Source: Lachnospiraceae bacterium UBA1760 (GTDB taxonomy: Bacteria > Bacillota > Clostridia > Lachnospirales > Lachnospiraceae). From it: a stretch of DNA of 15,470 nucleotides. Positions 7,415-14,328 of this stretch are shown here, one piece after another. The translations under genes were made by a program, and so were the position numbers. Within the stretch, counting starts at the first letter, position 1. Each line of letters opens with the position of its first letter. The notes under the pieces are model-generated. The model was given only the letters and a program-made list of their open reading frames with translations, was not told where the DNA came from and searched no databases. Where the stretch lies: NCBI GenBank assembly GCA_002314775.1, contig DCHE01000024.1, positions 18,141 to 33,610 on the forward strand, in the 5' to 3' direction.

Positions 7415-8155
7415 ATGACTTTAGAGAATAAAACAGCAGTAGTAACTGGTGGAAGCCGTGGAATTGGACGTGCAATCTGTGTTAAGCTTGCAAGTCTTGG
7501 TGCAAATGTAGTTACCTGCTATGCTAATTCATCAACAGCAGCTGATGAGACAGTTAAGCTCTGTGAGGAGTTTGGTGTTAAGGCGGTTGCAGTTAAGGCT
7601 GATGTTTCAGTTAAGGAAGAGGCAGAGGCACTTTTTGAGGAAGCAAAGAAGCTTACTGGCACAGTTGATATCTTAGTTAACAATGCTGGTATTACAAAGG
7701 ATAACATTGTAATTCGTATGTCAGATGACGAGTTCAACCAGGTTATCGATACAAATCTTAGAGGAACCTTCTACTGCATGCGTGCAGCATCAAAGCTTAT
7801 GATGAGAAAGAAGTATGGAAGAATTGTAAACATCAGCAGTATCGTTGGTGTAAATGGAAATGCAGGTCAGATAAACTATGCGGCTAGTAAGGCTGGTATT
7901 ATCGGTATGACAAAGTCTCTTGCGAAGGAGCTTGGTTCAAGAAATATCACCTGCAACGCAGTTGCACCTGGATTTATTCAGACAGATATGACAGACGTAC
8001 TTCCAGACAGCGTTAAGGAGAGCCTTGCAAAGACTATCTCCCTCGGAAGACTTGGAAACCCAGAGGACATTGCAAATGCAACCGCATTTTTAGTATCAGA
8101 TGACGCATCCTACATCACAGGACAGGTTCTTGTAGTTGATGGAGGTATGTCATAG
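7415..8155 (+). CDS. fabG: 3-oxoacyl-ACP reductase
   Basis: A 246-residue short-chain dehydrogenase, the NADPH-dependent reductase of the elongation cycle. It shows the nucleotide-binding TGGSRGIGRA near residue 10, NNAG in the middle, and the catalytic S142, Y155 and K159 (NISSIVG, then YAASK). The C-terminal VLVVDGGMS is typical of FabG. GAGG lies about 8 bases upstream of the ATG. The 69-base gap after fabD contains no clear terminator, so cotranscription is likely. Confidence 0.96.
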   Translation: MTLENKTAVVTGGSRGIGRAICVKLASLGANVVTCYANSSTAADETVKLCEEFGVKAVAVKADVSVKEEAEALFEEAKKLTGTVDILVNNAGITKDNIVIRMSDDEFNQVIDTNLRGTFYCMRAASKLMMRKKYGRIVNISSIVGVNGNAGQINYAASKAGIIGMTKSLAKELGSRNITCNAVAPGFIQTDMTDVLPDSVKESLAKTISLGRLGNPEDIANATAFLVSDDASYITGQVLVVDGGMS

Positions 8156-8158
8156 AGG

Positions 8159-8262
8159 GGGACCCAACCCTTAGGTTGGGGGAGTTGGCTATGACGTAGC
8201 CCACCGAGCGTAAGCGAGTGTGGGTTGTACCGTGGTAGAAAATGTCACTGGCGGGACCCACG
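8159..8262 (+). repeat. GC-rich multi-hairpin insert between fabG and fabF
   Basis: A run of four small stems in about 100 bases: CCCAACC-CTTA-GGTTGGG (8163-8180), GGCTA/TAGCC (8187-8191/8197-8201), CCCAC/GTGGG (8200-8204/8220-8224) enclosing GAGCGTAAGCGAG, and CGTGG/CCACG (8231-8235/8258-8262). The segment begins and ends with the direct repeat GGGACCCA (8159-8166 and 8253-8260). No T-run follows any stem, so it is not an obvious terminator. It resembles an inserted intergenic repeat or a structured mRNA segment, and has no coding capacity. Confidence 0.65.
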
Positions 8263-8294
8263 CAATAACAAAATAAATTCGAAAGGATAAAAAT

Positions 8295-9536
8295 ATGAAA
8301 AGAAGAGTAGTAATCACAGGAATGGGAACAATCAATCCAATTGGTCACAACTTAGCTGAGACATGGGATTCGGTTAAGAAGGGTGTATGCGGTATTGCTC
8401 CAATTACACAGCTTGATACAGAGAACTTCACAGTAAAGATTGCTGGTGAGGTAAAGGACTTTAAGCCAGAGGATTATATTGATAAGAAGGAAGCAAGAAA
8501 GATGGACAGATATACTCAGTTCGCCTTCGCTGCTGCAAAGGAAGCATTTCTTGATTCCGGACTTGATATTACAAAGGAAGATCCATATAGATGTGGAACA
8601 ATCATTTCAAGTGGTATCGGTGGACTTCAGACAATCGAGTCAGAGCACGAAAGGGGACAGCAGAGAGGCTTTGAGAAGATTTCTCCATTCTTTATTCCAA
8701 TGTCAATTTCAAATATGGCTGCAGGACAGATTGCAATCTTCACAGGCTTCAAGGGAGTTTGTACAAGCATCGTAACAGCTTGTGCAAGTAGTAATAATGC
8801 AATTGGTGAGGCCTTCCACTATGTTCGTGATGGTTATACAGACGTAATGATGGCAGGTGGTTCAGAGGCATGTATCTGTGATATGGGTCTTGGCGGATTC
8901 ACAGCTATGAAGGCACTTAATACATCTAATAATCCAGACAGAGCATCAATTCCATTTGACGCTGAGAGAGGCGGCTTTGTAATGGGTGAAGGCGGCGGAA
9001 TCCTTGTTTTAGAGGAGCTCGAGCATGCAAAGGCCAGAGGAGCCAAGATCTACGGTGAGGTTATCGGATATGGCGCAAGCTGTGACGCTCATCATATTAC
9101 AGCTCCAGATCCAGAGGGCTTAGGCGGAGCAGCAGCTATGACTATGGCTGTTAAGGATGCTGGAATTGATCCAACAGAGGTTGACTACATCAATGCACAC
9201 GGAACCTCAACTCATCTTAACGATGCTGGTGAGACAAAGGCTATTAAGATTGCATTTGGTGAGCATGCATATAAGCTTATGGTAAGCTCAACAAAGTCTA
9301 TGACAGGCCACTTACTTGGTGGTGCTGGTGCAGTTGAGGCTATTATCTCAACAATGGCTCTTAAGGATAGCTTTGTTCCTGCAACAATTCATTACGAGGT
9401 ACCAGATCCTGAGTGTGATCTTGACATCGTACCAAATGAAGGAAGAAATGCAGATATTAAGGTTGCTGCATCAAATGCTCTTGGCTTTGGTGGACACAAT
9501 GCTTGTATCGTACTTAAGAAGTGGGAGGAGAATTAA
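8295..9536 (+). CDS. fabF: Beta-ketoacyl-ACP synthase II
   Basis: A 413-residue elongating condensing enzyme of usual length. Catalytic C163 lies in TACASSNNAIG, H302 in NAHGTSTHLND and H339 in MTGHLLGGAG, with K334 in STKSM; the cysteine number is the same as in E. coli FabF. The start MKRRVVITGMGTINPIG is the family norm, behind AAAGGA. As no FabB is present, it probably does all elongation from C4 on. The fabZ start lies 2 bases after its stop, so coupling to fabZ is likely. Confidence 0.97.
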   Translation: MKRRVVITGMGTINPIGHNLAETWDSVKKGVCGIAPITQLDTENFTVKIAGEVKDFKPEDYIDKKEARKMDRYTQFAFAAAKEAFLDSGLDITKEDPYRCGTIISSGIGGLQTIESEHERGQQRGFEKISPFFIPMSISNMAAGQIAIFTGFKGVCTSIVTACASSNNAIGEAFHYVRDGYTDVMMAGGSEACICDMGLGGFTAMKALNTSNNPDRASIPFDAERGGFVMGEGGGILVLEELEHAKARGAKIYGEVIGYGASCDAHHITAPDPEGLGGAAAMTMAVKDAGIDPTEVDYINAHGTSTHLNDAGETKAIKIAFGEHAYKLMVSSTKSMTGHLLGGAGAVEAIISTMALKDSFVPATIHYEVPDPECDLDIVPNEGRNADIKVAASNALGFGGHNACIVLKKWEEN

Positions 9537-9538
9537 TA

Positions 9539-9970
9539 ATGGAGCTTAATTCTAATCAGATTCAGGAGATTCTCCCACATAGATATCCTATGCAGCTTGT
9601 TGACAAAATCGTTGATTTTGAGCCAGGTGTATGGGCAGATGGAATCAAGTGTGTATCTGTTAATGAGCAGTTTTTCTGTGGACATTTTCCACAGGAGCAT
9701 GTTATGCCAGGTGTTTTAATCGTTGAGGCACTTGCTCAGGTTGGAGCAGTAGCAATTCTCTCACTTGAGGAGAACAAGGGTAAGATTGCATTTTTCGGCG
9801 GAATAAAGAATGCTCGTTTCAGAAAGCAGGTTAAGCCAGGTGATGTACTTGAGCTTCACACTGAAATTATTGAGAGAAAAGGACCAGTAGGCTTTGGAAA
9901 GGCAGTTGCAAAGGTAGACGGCAAGGTTGCCTGCCAGGCTGAGATTTCATTTGTAATCGGAGATAAGTAA
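9539..9970 (+). CDS. fabZ: 3-hydroxyacyl-ACP dehydratase
   Basis: A 143-residue hot-dog-fold dehydratase. It has LPHRYP near the N-terminus and the active-site pair H49 (CGHFPQEHVMPG) and E63 (LIVEALAQ), at the same numbers as in Pseudomonas FabZ. The ATG at 9539 is chosen over the in-frame GTG at 9521 because the latter lies inside fabF and would consume the AGGAG (9526-9530) that serves 9539. Neither FabA nor FabM is seen here, so how unsaturated chains arise, if they do, is open. Its stop overlaps the next start (TAATG). Confidence 0.97.
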   Translation: MELNSNQIQEILPHRYPMQLVDKIVDFEPGVWADGIKCVSVNEQFFCGHFPQEHVMPGVLIVEALAQVGAVAILSLEENKGKIAFFGGIKNARFRKQVKPGDVLELHTEIIERKGPVGFGKAVAKVDGKVACQAEISFVIGDK

Positions 9971-10422
9971 TGAAAAAGACCGATACAGATATAGTTGCTG
10001 AGGTTTACAACAAGTTTAAGCTTCAGTTTTACAGAGATGTTCTGAGTGGTATTCAAAATAGAGAACTGTCTTTATCTACAGTTGAGGTTTTCAGTGTTGA
10101 GATAATTGCAGCACTCGGTAATCCAACTATTAATGAGTTTGCGGAATACTGTCATATATCATCTCCAAATGCAACCTACAAGATTAACTGCCTTATCCAG
10201 AAGGGCTACGTGAATAAGGTGCAGTCAAAGCAGGATAAGAGAGAGTACAAGCTTGAGGTGACTGAAAAGTATTACAAATACTATGCAATAAGTCAGTCCT
10301 ATGTAGCAAAGGTACTTGAAAGAGTTAAGGAAAGCTCAACTGACGAGGAGTATGGAAGCTTTATAAGAATGTTTCAAAAAATGTCCGATGAGCTGATGCC
10401 TGAGGTTGATTTGTCAAAATAA
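9970..10422 (+). CDS. MarR-family regulator, FabT-like
   Basis: A 150-residue MarR-type winged-helix protein. Helices flank a recognition region about residues 50-80 (NEFAEYCHISSPNATYKINCLIQKGYV). The wing follows as SKQDKREYKLEVTEK, matching the MarR D-x-R wing motif. It is the last gene of the FAS operon and starts on the last base of the fabZ stop, with GGAG at 9959-9962. In streptococci the FAS regulator FabT sits at the front of a very similar gene cluster; a terminal position would give delayed negative feedback. The 24-bp palindrome at 1850-1873 is the natural candidate target. Family confidence is high; FabT orthology and the ligand (acyl-ACP) are inference. Confidence 0.88.
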   Translation: MKKTDTDIVAEVYNKFKLQFYRDVLSGIQNRELSLSTVEVFSVEIIAALGNPTINEFAEYCHISSPNATYKINCLIQKGYVNKVQSKQDKREYKLEVTEKYYKYYAISQSYVAKVLERVKESSTDEEYGSFIRMFQKMSDELMPEVDLSK

Positions 10423-10435
10423 TGAATATTTAGAG

Positions 10436-10504
10436 AATGCTATGAGCTCTCTGACATGTGTTTGAAATCATAACACATATCACTCGCGCTCATAGCATTT
10501 TTTT
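10436..10504 (+). terminator. Intrinsic terminator of the fatty-acid operon, nested hairpins
   Basis: AATGCTATGAGC (10436-10447) pairs perfectly with GCTCATAGCATT (10488-10499), and seven T residues (10498-10504) close it. Inside the large loop ATGTGTT (10456-10462) pairs with AACACAT (10472-10478). The 12-bp stem with T-tract directly after the MarR gene marks the operon end. The nested inner stem is uncommon but shortens the effective loop. Confidence 0.88.
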
Positions 10505-10512
10505 GGTATAAT
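10504..10512 (+). promoter_or_regulatory. Extended -10 promoter of the LRR protein gene
   Basis: TGG-TATAAT (TATAAT 10507-10512) forms an extended -10 directly abutting the T-tract of the preceding terminator. No -35 is recognisable. It lies 33 bases before the preferred GTG start, which suggests a short leader. Confidence 0.55.
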
Positions 10513-10544
10513 AGCTAAGAGAAATATTATTGGAGAAGTTAACG

Positions 10545-11498
10545 GTGGAGAAAAGAAGTATAGATATTTTTGACTCTACAATTGAATATTCGGTAATGAA
10601 AAGGGCAGGAAAATGTGTTGCCGTAATAGACTCAGCACGCGCCCAGGGTGAAAAGCTTACTGTTCCTGCTATGCTAGGTGACAGTATAGTGTATGAGCTT
10701 GGAAAGAAATCATTTATGGGTGCTAGAGTAAAGAAGCTTGAGTTTTCAGAGGGACTTACGGAGATTGGCAACTGGGCCTTCTACGGAATGAAAAGGCTTA
10801 CTGAAATAACTATTCCTAATACGGTTTTAAGCTTTGGCAGGGAAATATTTGAGAAGTCTGATAAGCTTGAAAGAATATATTATGGAAGCCTTAAACAGGA
10901 CGAAACAGAAGAAAAGTCTTGTGAAGAAGAGCAACTTATGAGGAAGGCATATGATGCTAAGGCTATGCTTCTGGCGGCAATAATAGTTGTTGCATCTGAC
11001 TATGATTTGCTGATACAGGCAGCAGACATAAGCTGGTTTACACTCTGGGATGAGCACGTATTGGAATACCTGGATATTCCAGATGAAACAGGTTTTTCGC
11101 CAGTTCTTGCTGGTGGTGAGGAGGACTATATCACAAATGAAAGTGATATTGACTGCCACAGAAGGCTTATGAGATGTGGAAAGGTAAGGCTCTGTTTTAT
11201 GAGACTTATGAATGATATTTACATATCTGATAAGGCGAGGAAAAGGTATAATGAATACCTGGAGAGCCTGAATATCAACAAGGATTATAAGGATGCCTGG
11301 AACTATGTTAAGCGTGAGAGCGTAAATGATTTTTCGGTCTGTCAAATATTTGACAGGGCAGGATTATTTAAGGACGAGCTAGTAAAGGATATGCTTATTG
11401 ATATAGGAGAGGAAAATGTTGAGCTTAAGGCCTTTCTGATTGGAAAGCAGGGCGAAAAGGTTTTTGAGACAGATTCATTTTCTCAATTTGATTTATAG
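10545..11498 (+). CDS. Leucine-rich repeat (LRR_5, BspA-like) protein with unknown C-terminal domain
   Basis: A 317-residue protein if started at GTG 10545, which has GGAG 9 bases upstream; an in-frame TTG at 10530 would add five residues but lacks a Shine-Dalgarno. Residues about 35-110 show two to three LRR_5-like repeats (VKKLEFSEGLTEIGNWAFYG, then LTEITIPNTVLSFGREIF), a short LRR solenoid. Residues about 125 to the end are a mostly helical, charged domain I do not recognise. There is no signal peptide or anchor, so unlike classic surface BspA proteins it should be cytoplasmic. It has its own promoter and lies 74 bases before the next gene, with no terminator between. LRRs normally bind proteins; a function is not assignable. 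Confidence 0.85.
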   Translation: MEKRSIDIFDSTIEYSVMKRAGKCVAVIDSARAQGEKLTVPAMLGDSIVYELGKKSFMGARVKKLEFSEGLTEIGNWAFYGMKRLTEITIPNTVLSFGREIFEKSDKLERIYYGSLKQDETEEKSCEEEQLMRKAYDAKAMLLAAIIVVASDYDLLIQAADISWFTLWDEHVLEYLDIPDETGFSPVLAGGEEDYITNESDIDCHRRLMRCGKVRLCFMRLMNDIYISDKARKRYNEYLESLNINKDYKDAWNYVKRESVNDFSVCQIFDRAGLFKDELVKDMLIDIGEENVELKAFLIGKQGEKVFETDSFSQFDL

Positions 11499-11572
11499 AT
11501 TAGATAGAATTAATTAGAAGCCGGAAGCTTGTAAGATACAGATTTTAGCAGGTTTCTAGAAAGGAAATAGAT

Positions 11573-12355
11573 ATGACAATATTAGATGAGGTAATAGAAT
11601 TTATTCAGTCGGATAGTATGAAGGAGCATCTTAAGGAGCTTGAGAGAAGAAATGAGCTGTCATTTACGGATGAGGAGTTAATCAGCATTGTTTATAACGG
11701 AGATGGCGATATCAATATGAAGGAGGCATTTCTCCTTAATTATCCTGAGATGCCGGCTGCAATAGATATGATAAAAAGATTTGAGGCAGTAAGGCGATAT
11801 ATTGAGGAGCAGCACGAGCACGAAATCTATGTGCTTATGATTAACAATGTGATGAGCGGAGTTTACTACAGATTTGCTCAGGCTAAGATGGATTTCGATG
11901 ATCTTAGGGATACAGTCAGCCAGAATGCTGAAATTGCTGTTGAGATGTATGATCCTAGAGAGAGTAAATTCAGAGGAAGAATAGTGGTTGACCAGGGCTT
12001 TGAGATAAAGTCCTTTGACTTCAGCTTAGATACGATTAAAGAGAATGACATGTGGAACAACAAGGATACTGACAGAGTTATTAACATGTTCATTAATATT
12101 CCACATCCTTTTATGGAGGGTGATATTGTTACTATGAAGGGCAGTCTTGAAACCTATAAGGTGGTAAATGCGGACCTTCCAACACCAAAGCCGGATGCAG
12201 ATATGGATGAGGCACTCTATGTTGAGGATATGGCTATTGAGGTTATTCCTTATGATGAGGACAACGAGGAGAATAACGAGATAATTGACGATGGAATGAA
12301 TGAGGGAGCAGAGAAGATATTCCTTCCGCTTCTTGTGGTTGAGTTTGCTGATTAA
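11573..12355 (+). CDS. Acidic protein of unknown function
   Basis: A 260-residue soluble, strongly acidic protein with no signal peptide, membrane segment or motif that I recognise. Residues 1-75 look helical (EVIEFIQSDSMKEHLKELER). Residues about 80-165 appear alpha/beta, and residues about 165-205 look like a small beta-rich unit (IPHPFMEGDIVTMKGSLETYKVV). The C-terminal 60 residues are rich in D, E and N and end in a hydrophobic FLPLLVVEFAD. AAAGGAAA lies about 6 bases before the ATG. It probably shares a transcript with the LRR gene, given the 74-base terminator-free gap. The stop codon lies inside a perfect 26-bp palindrome. Confidence 0.8.
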   Translation: MTILDEVIEFIQSDSMKEHLKELERRNELSFTDEELISIVYNGDGDINMKEAFLLNYPEMPAAIDMIKRFEAVRRYIEEQHEHEIYVLMINNVMSGVYYRFAQAKMDFDDLRDTVSQNAEIAVEMYDPRESKFRGRIVVDQGFEIKSFDFSLDTIKENDMWNNKDTDRVINMFINIPHPFMEGDIVTMKGSLETYKVVNADLPTPKPDADMDEALYVEDMAIEVIPYDEDNEENNEIIDDGMNEGAEKIFLPLLVVEFAD

Positions 12356-12366
12356 TCAGCAAACTC
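12341..12366 (+). repeat. Perfect 26-bp palindrome across a stop codon
   Basis: GAGTTTGCTGATT (12341-12353) is followed directly by its exact reverse complement. The TAA of the upstream gene (12353-12355) lies at the centre. There is no T-tract, so it is a poor terminator. It could be a DNA-binding dyad or a 3' end-protecting hairpin. Confidence 0.85.
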
Positions 12367-12405
12367 CGATATCAGCTTCAATTTGAAAAATATCTAGACA
12401 ACGAG

Positions 12406-12435
12406 AAAACGCCGGGTCTTTCGACTCGACGTTTT
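12406..12435 (+). terminator. Candidate terminator hairpin after the acidic protein gene
   Basis: AAAACG (12406-12411) pairs with CGTTTT (12430-12435) and CGGGTC (12413-12418) with GACTCG (12423-12428), with one G-U pair, one C-A mismatch and a TTTC loop. Only four T residues end the stem and GCATT follows, so termination may be partial. The position, 50 bases after the stop, fits. Confidence 0.55.
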
Positions 12436-12466
12436 GCATTAGTGAAGGTTAAAAGTATTTATATGA

Positions 12467-12495
12467 TTAAAGAAGATTGGGAGTATCTTCTTTAA
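12467..12495 (+). repeat. Perfect 11-bp hairpin in the intergenic region
   Basis: TTAAAGAAGAT (12467-12477) pairs with ATCTTCTTTAA (12485-12495) across the 7-base loop TGGGAGT. The bases after it are ACAGGGGGG-like (C-A-G-rich), not a T-run, so it is not a terminator on the plus strand. Confidence 0.75.
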
Positions 12496-12727
12496 CAGGG
12501 GGGCAATTTCAATCAGCTTCAATCCCTTGCTGATGTACTTAGTATATAAAAAAATAACAGATATATATACAAAAAAAACGATTTAAATATAAGAAATTTA
12601 ACTATAATAGTGATAAAAATAGCATTTTTTAAGAAATATTTAGAAATTTTTAGAATTCATTTTATTTGCCGAGTCGAATACTATGCTGTAATAATTATGA
12701 AGATTAATCATATTAATTATATTTGAC

Positions 12728-12763
12728 TTGAATAATAATATTTTTAGTTTATACTTTAGTATA
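12728..12763 (+). promoter_or_regulatory. Promoter of the AraC-relQ-sanA operon, with dyad over the -10
   Basis: TTGAAT (12728-12733) and TATACT (12750-12755) are separated by 16 bases, which predicts a start near 12762 and a leader of about 105 bases. TATACT-TT-AGTATA (12750-12763) is an inverted repeat whose left half is the -10 itself, so a regulator binding it would compete with RNA polymerase. Motif-based only. Confidence 0.55.
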
Positions 12764-12866
12764 GGGGATTGGGTCAGTGTGATTATTATTAATATTTAAG
12801 GGAGATATACTTAATATGCTGACTTCTTAGTTAAAGGTTTTTATGTGAAAGGATTTAGGGATTAAA

Positions 12867-13637
12867 ATGGGATATGATAATGGTTTAGATAAGGGTATTG
12901 ATGAGGACTTGACCAGAAATCTGTTTATGAAGAGGGAGAATGATATTATCCATCCAACCTATGAGAAGGAGATGGAATTCTACAGACTGGTAAGCTCTGG
13001 AAGAGAGGAAGAATTAAGGGAATTTAGAAAGGGAAAGCCTGCATTTGACGCGGTAGAAAGAGGAGTATTGTCCAAGAATCCTCTTAGAAATGCGGTTTAT
13101 CACTTCGTGGTAATGGCTACGATGCTTACAAGATTTTGTATTGAGGCAGGTCTTGAGCCTGATGTTGCCTATGAGATGAGTGATCTTTATATCAACAAGG
13201 CAGATATGGCTGCCACAAGAGATGAGGTATTTACATATCATGAGGAGATGATATATGGATTTACCAGAAAGATGGCTGAAAATTCTCATAAAAATGTTTA
13301 CTCAAAGCAGATTATTCTCTGCATTGATTACATCAGTCAGAATCTTCACAGTAACATCTCTGTAGCAGACCTTGCAGAGAGTGTTGGATTAAATGAAACC
13401 TATCTCTCAAAGCTTTTCAAGAAGGAGATGGGTGAGTCAATAAGTGAGTATATCAGATACAAGAAGGTAGAAACTGCAAAAACTCTGCTTCAGTATTCTG
13501 ATAAGTCAAGTATAGAGATTGCGACGGATCTTGGATTTTCGTCACACAGTTATTTTATTAGTGTATTTAAAAAGACAACAGGTATTACTCCTCGTGAGTA
13601 TAGGAATCAAAAGTTCAGAAAAACCTGGGAAGGATAG
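12867..13637 (+). CDS. AraC-family transcriptional regulator
   Basis: A 256-residue protein. Residues about 60-145 form a helical N-terminal domain (LSKNPLRNAVYHFVVMATML, then AYEMSDLYINKAD) of a type I associate with many Lachnospiraceae AraC proteins; its ligand is unknown to me. Residues about 145-250 are the double helix-turn-helix AraC DNA-binding domain: ISVADLAESVGLNETYLSKL as first HTH, SSIEIATDLGFSSHSYFISV as second, then FKKTTGITPREYR, the family signature. AGGG lies 6 bases before the ATG. It is first in a three-gene operon with a gap of only 5 bases to the alarmone synthetase, so it may control its own operon. Confidence 0.92.
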   Translation: MGYDNGLDKGIDEDLTRNLFMKRENDIIHPTYEKEMEFYRLVSSGREEELREFRKGKPAFDAVERGVLSKNPLRNAVYHFVVMATMLTRFCIEAGLEPDVAYEMSDLYINKADMAATRDEVFTYHEEMIYGFTRKMAENSHKNVYSKQIILCIDYISQNLHSNISVADLAESVGLNETYLSKLFKKEMGESISEYIRYKKVETAKTLLQYSDKSSIEIATDLGFSSHSYFISVFKKTTGITPREYRNQKFRKTWEG

Positions 13638-13642
13638 AACAG

Positions 13643-14323
13643 ATGGGATTTGCAGAAGAGCTCGAGGCTGAGCTTGAGGAACAGTTTAATTCTAATGAAC
13701 AGATAGCAAAATGGTTTACTAAACATAGAGAGTTTGACCAGCTGATGACCTATTACAGATGTGCCATGATGGAGATTGAGACAAAGCTCAATGTTTTGAA
13801 TGCTGAGTTTTCTCTTGAGTATGACCGTAATCCATTTGAGCAGATTGAGTCAAGATTAAAGAAGCCAATCAGCATAATTGAGAAGATGAGAAGAAAGGGC
13901 TTTCCAATTACCATAGAGGCTCTTGAAAAAGAGATATTTGACGTGGCAGGTATCAGAGTGGTATGCTCCTTCAAGGAGGATATCTATAAGCTGGCTGATT
14001 TGCTTATAAATCAGGATGATATAATACTTGTTATGCGTAAGGATTATATCATGAATCCTAAGCCAAATGGCTACAGAAGCCTTCATCTTATTCTTGATGT
14101 GCCAATTTTCATATCAGAGGGTAAGAAGCATATGAAGGTTGAGGTTCAGTTTAGAACTATCGCCATGGATTTCTGGGCGAGTCTGGACCATAAGCTAAAA
14201 TACAAAAAAGAAGTAAAAAATGCAGATGAGATAGCTATCAGACTTAAGGCTTGTGCCGACAGCCTTGCGCTTATGGATACTGAGATGCAAAACATCAGGC
14301 ATGAAATTGATAATGAGATGTAA
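13643..14323 (+). CDS. relQ: RelQ-type small alarmone synthetase (GTP pyrophosphokinase)
   Basis: A 226-residue single-domain RelA/SpoT synthetase with no HD hydrolase, TGS or ACT domain. It should transfer pyrophosphate from ATP to GTP or GDP to make (p)ppGpp. Visible motifs are ESRLKKPISIIEKM (the R-x-K-x-x-x-S substrate loop), DVAGIRVV from D100, PKPNGYRSLH with the GYRS guanine-binding motif at 143-146, and VEVQFRT from 166. Length and layout fit the SAS1 (RelQ/YjbM) group rather than RelP, but I judged this by eye. AAGGA lies 8 bases before the ATG, inside the end of the araC-type gene, so translation is probably coupled. The next gene starts 5 bases after its stop. Confidence 0.9.
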   Translation: MGFAEELEAELEEQFNSNEQIAKWFTKHREFDQLMTYYRCAMMEIETKLNVLNAEFSLEYDRNPFEQIESRLKKPISIIEKMRRKGFPITIEALEKEIFDVAGIRVVCSFKEDIYKLADLLINQDDIILVMRKDYIMNPKPNGYRSLHLILDVPIFISEGKKHMKVEVQFRTIAMDFWASLDHKLKYKKEVKNADEIAIRLKACADSLALMDTEMQNIRHEIDNEM

Positions 14324-14328
14324 TTGAC

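Larger units (their letters stand above)
12356..12866 (+). other. 511-bp noncoding region with several inverted repeats
   Basis: No convincing coding frame is seen on either strand. The first 180 bases hold the right half of the 26-bp palindrome, a candidate terminator (12406-12435), a perfect 11-bp hairpin (12467-12495) and a 6-bp dyad ATCAGC/GCTGAT (12512-12517/12529-12534). The 12-base sequence ATCAGCTTCAAT occurs twice (12371-12382 and 12512-12523). TTCGACTCG (12420-12428) has its inverse CGAGTCGAA at 12670-12678. About 12540-12750 is extremely AT-rich with a possible TATAAT at 12603-12608. A promoter and leader of the next operon fill the end. A minimal ATG-CTG-ACT-TCT-TAG frame (12816-12830) behind AAGGGAG is possible but unsupported. 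Confidence 0.7.

Noticed and set aside
9521..9538. Upstream GTG start for fabZ
   Set aside because: It would add six residues foreign to the family and use up the AGGAG that serves the ATG at 9539.
10530..10544. TTG start for the LRR protein
   Set aside because: No Shine-Dalgarno at proper distance, whereas GTG 10545 has GGAG 9 bases upstream.
10827..11345. 172-codon minus-strand open frame opposite the LRR gene
   Set aside because: No family resemblance and no start signals; it is the shadow of a well-supported plus-strand gene.
12463..12495. 10-codon open frame MIKEDWEYLL
   Set aside because: No well-placed ribosome binding site; the frame coincides with a perfect hairpin, which explains the sequence better.
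12640..12685. SigD/sigma-28 type promoter around GCCGAGT (12668-12674)
   Set aside because: The -10 matches GCCGATAA only in part and no TAAA-type -35 is at the right distance.
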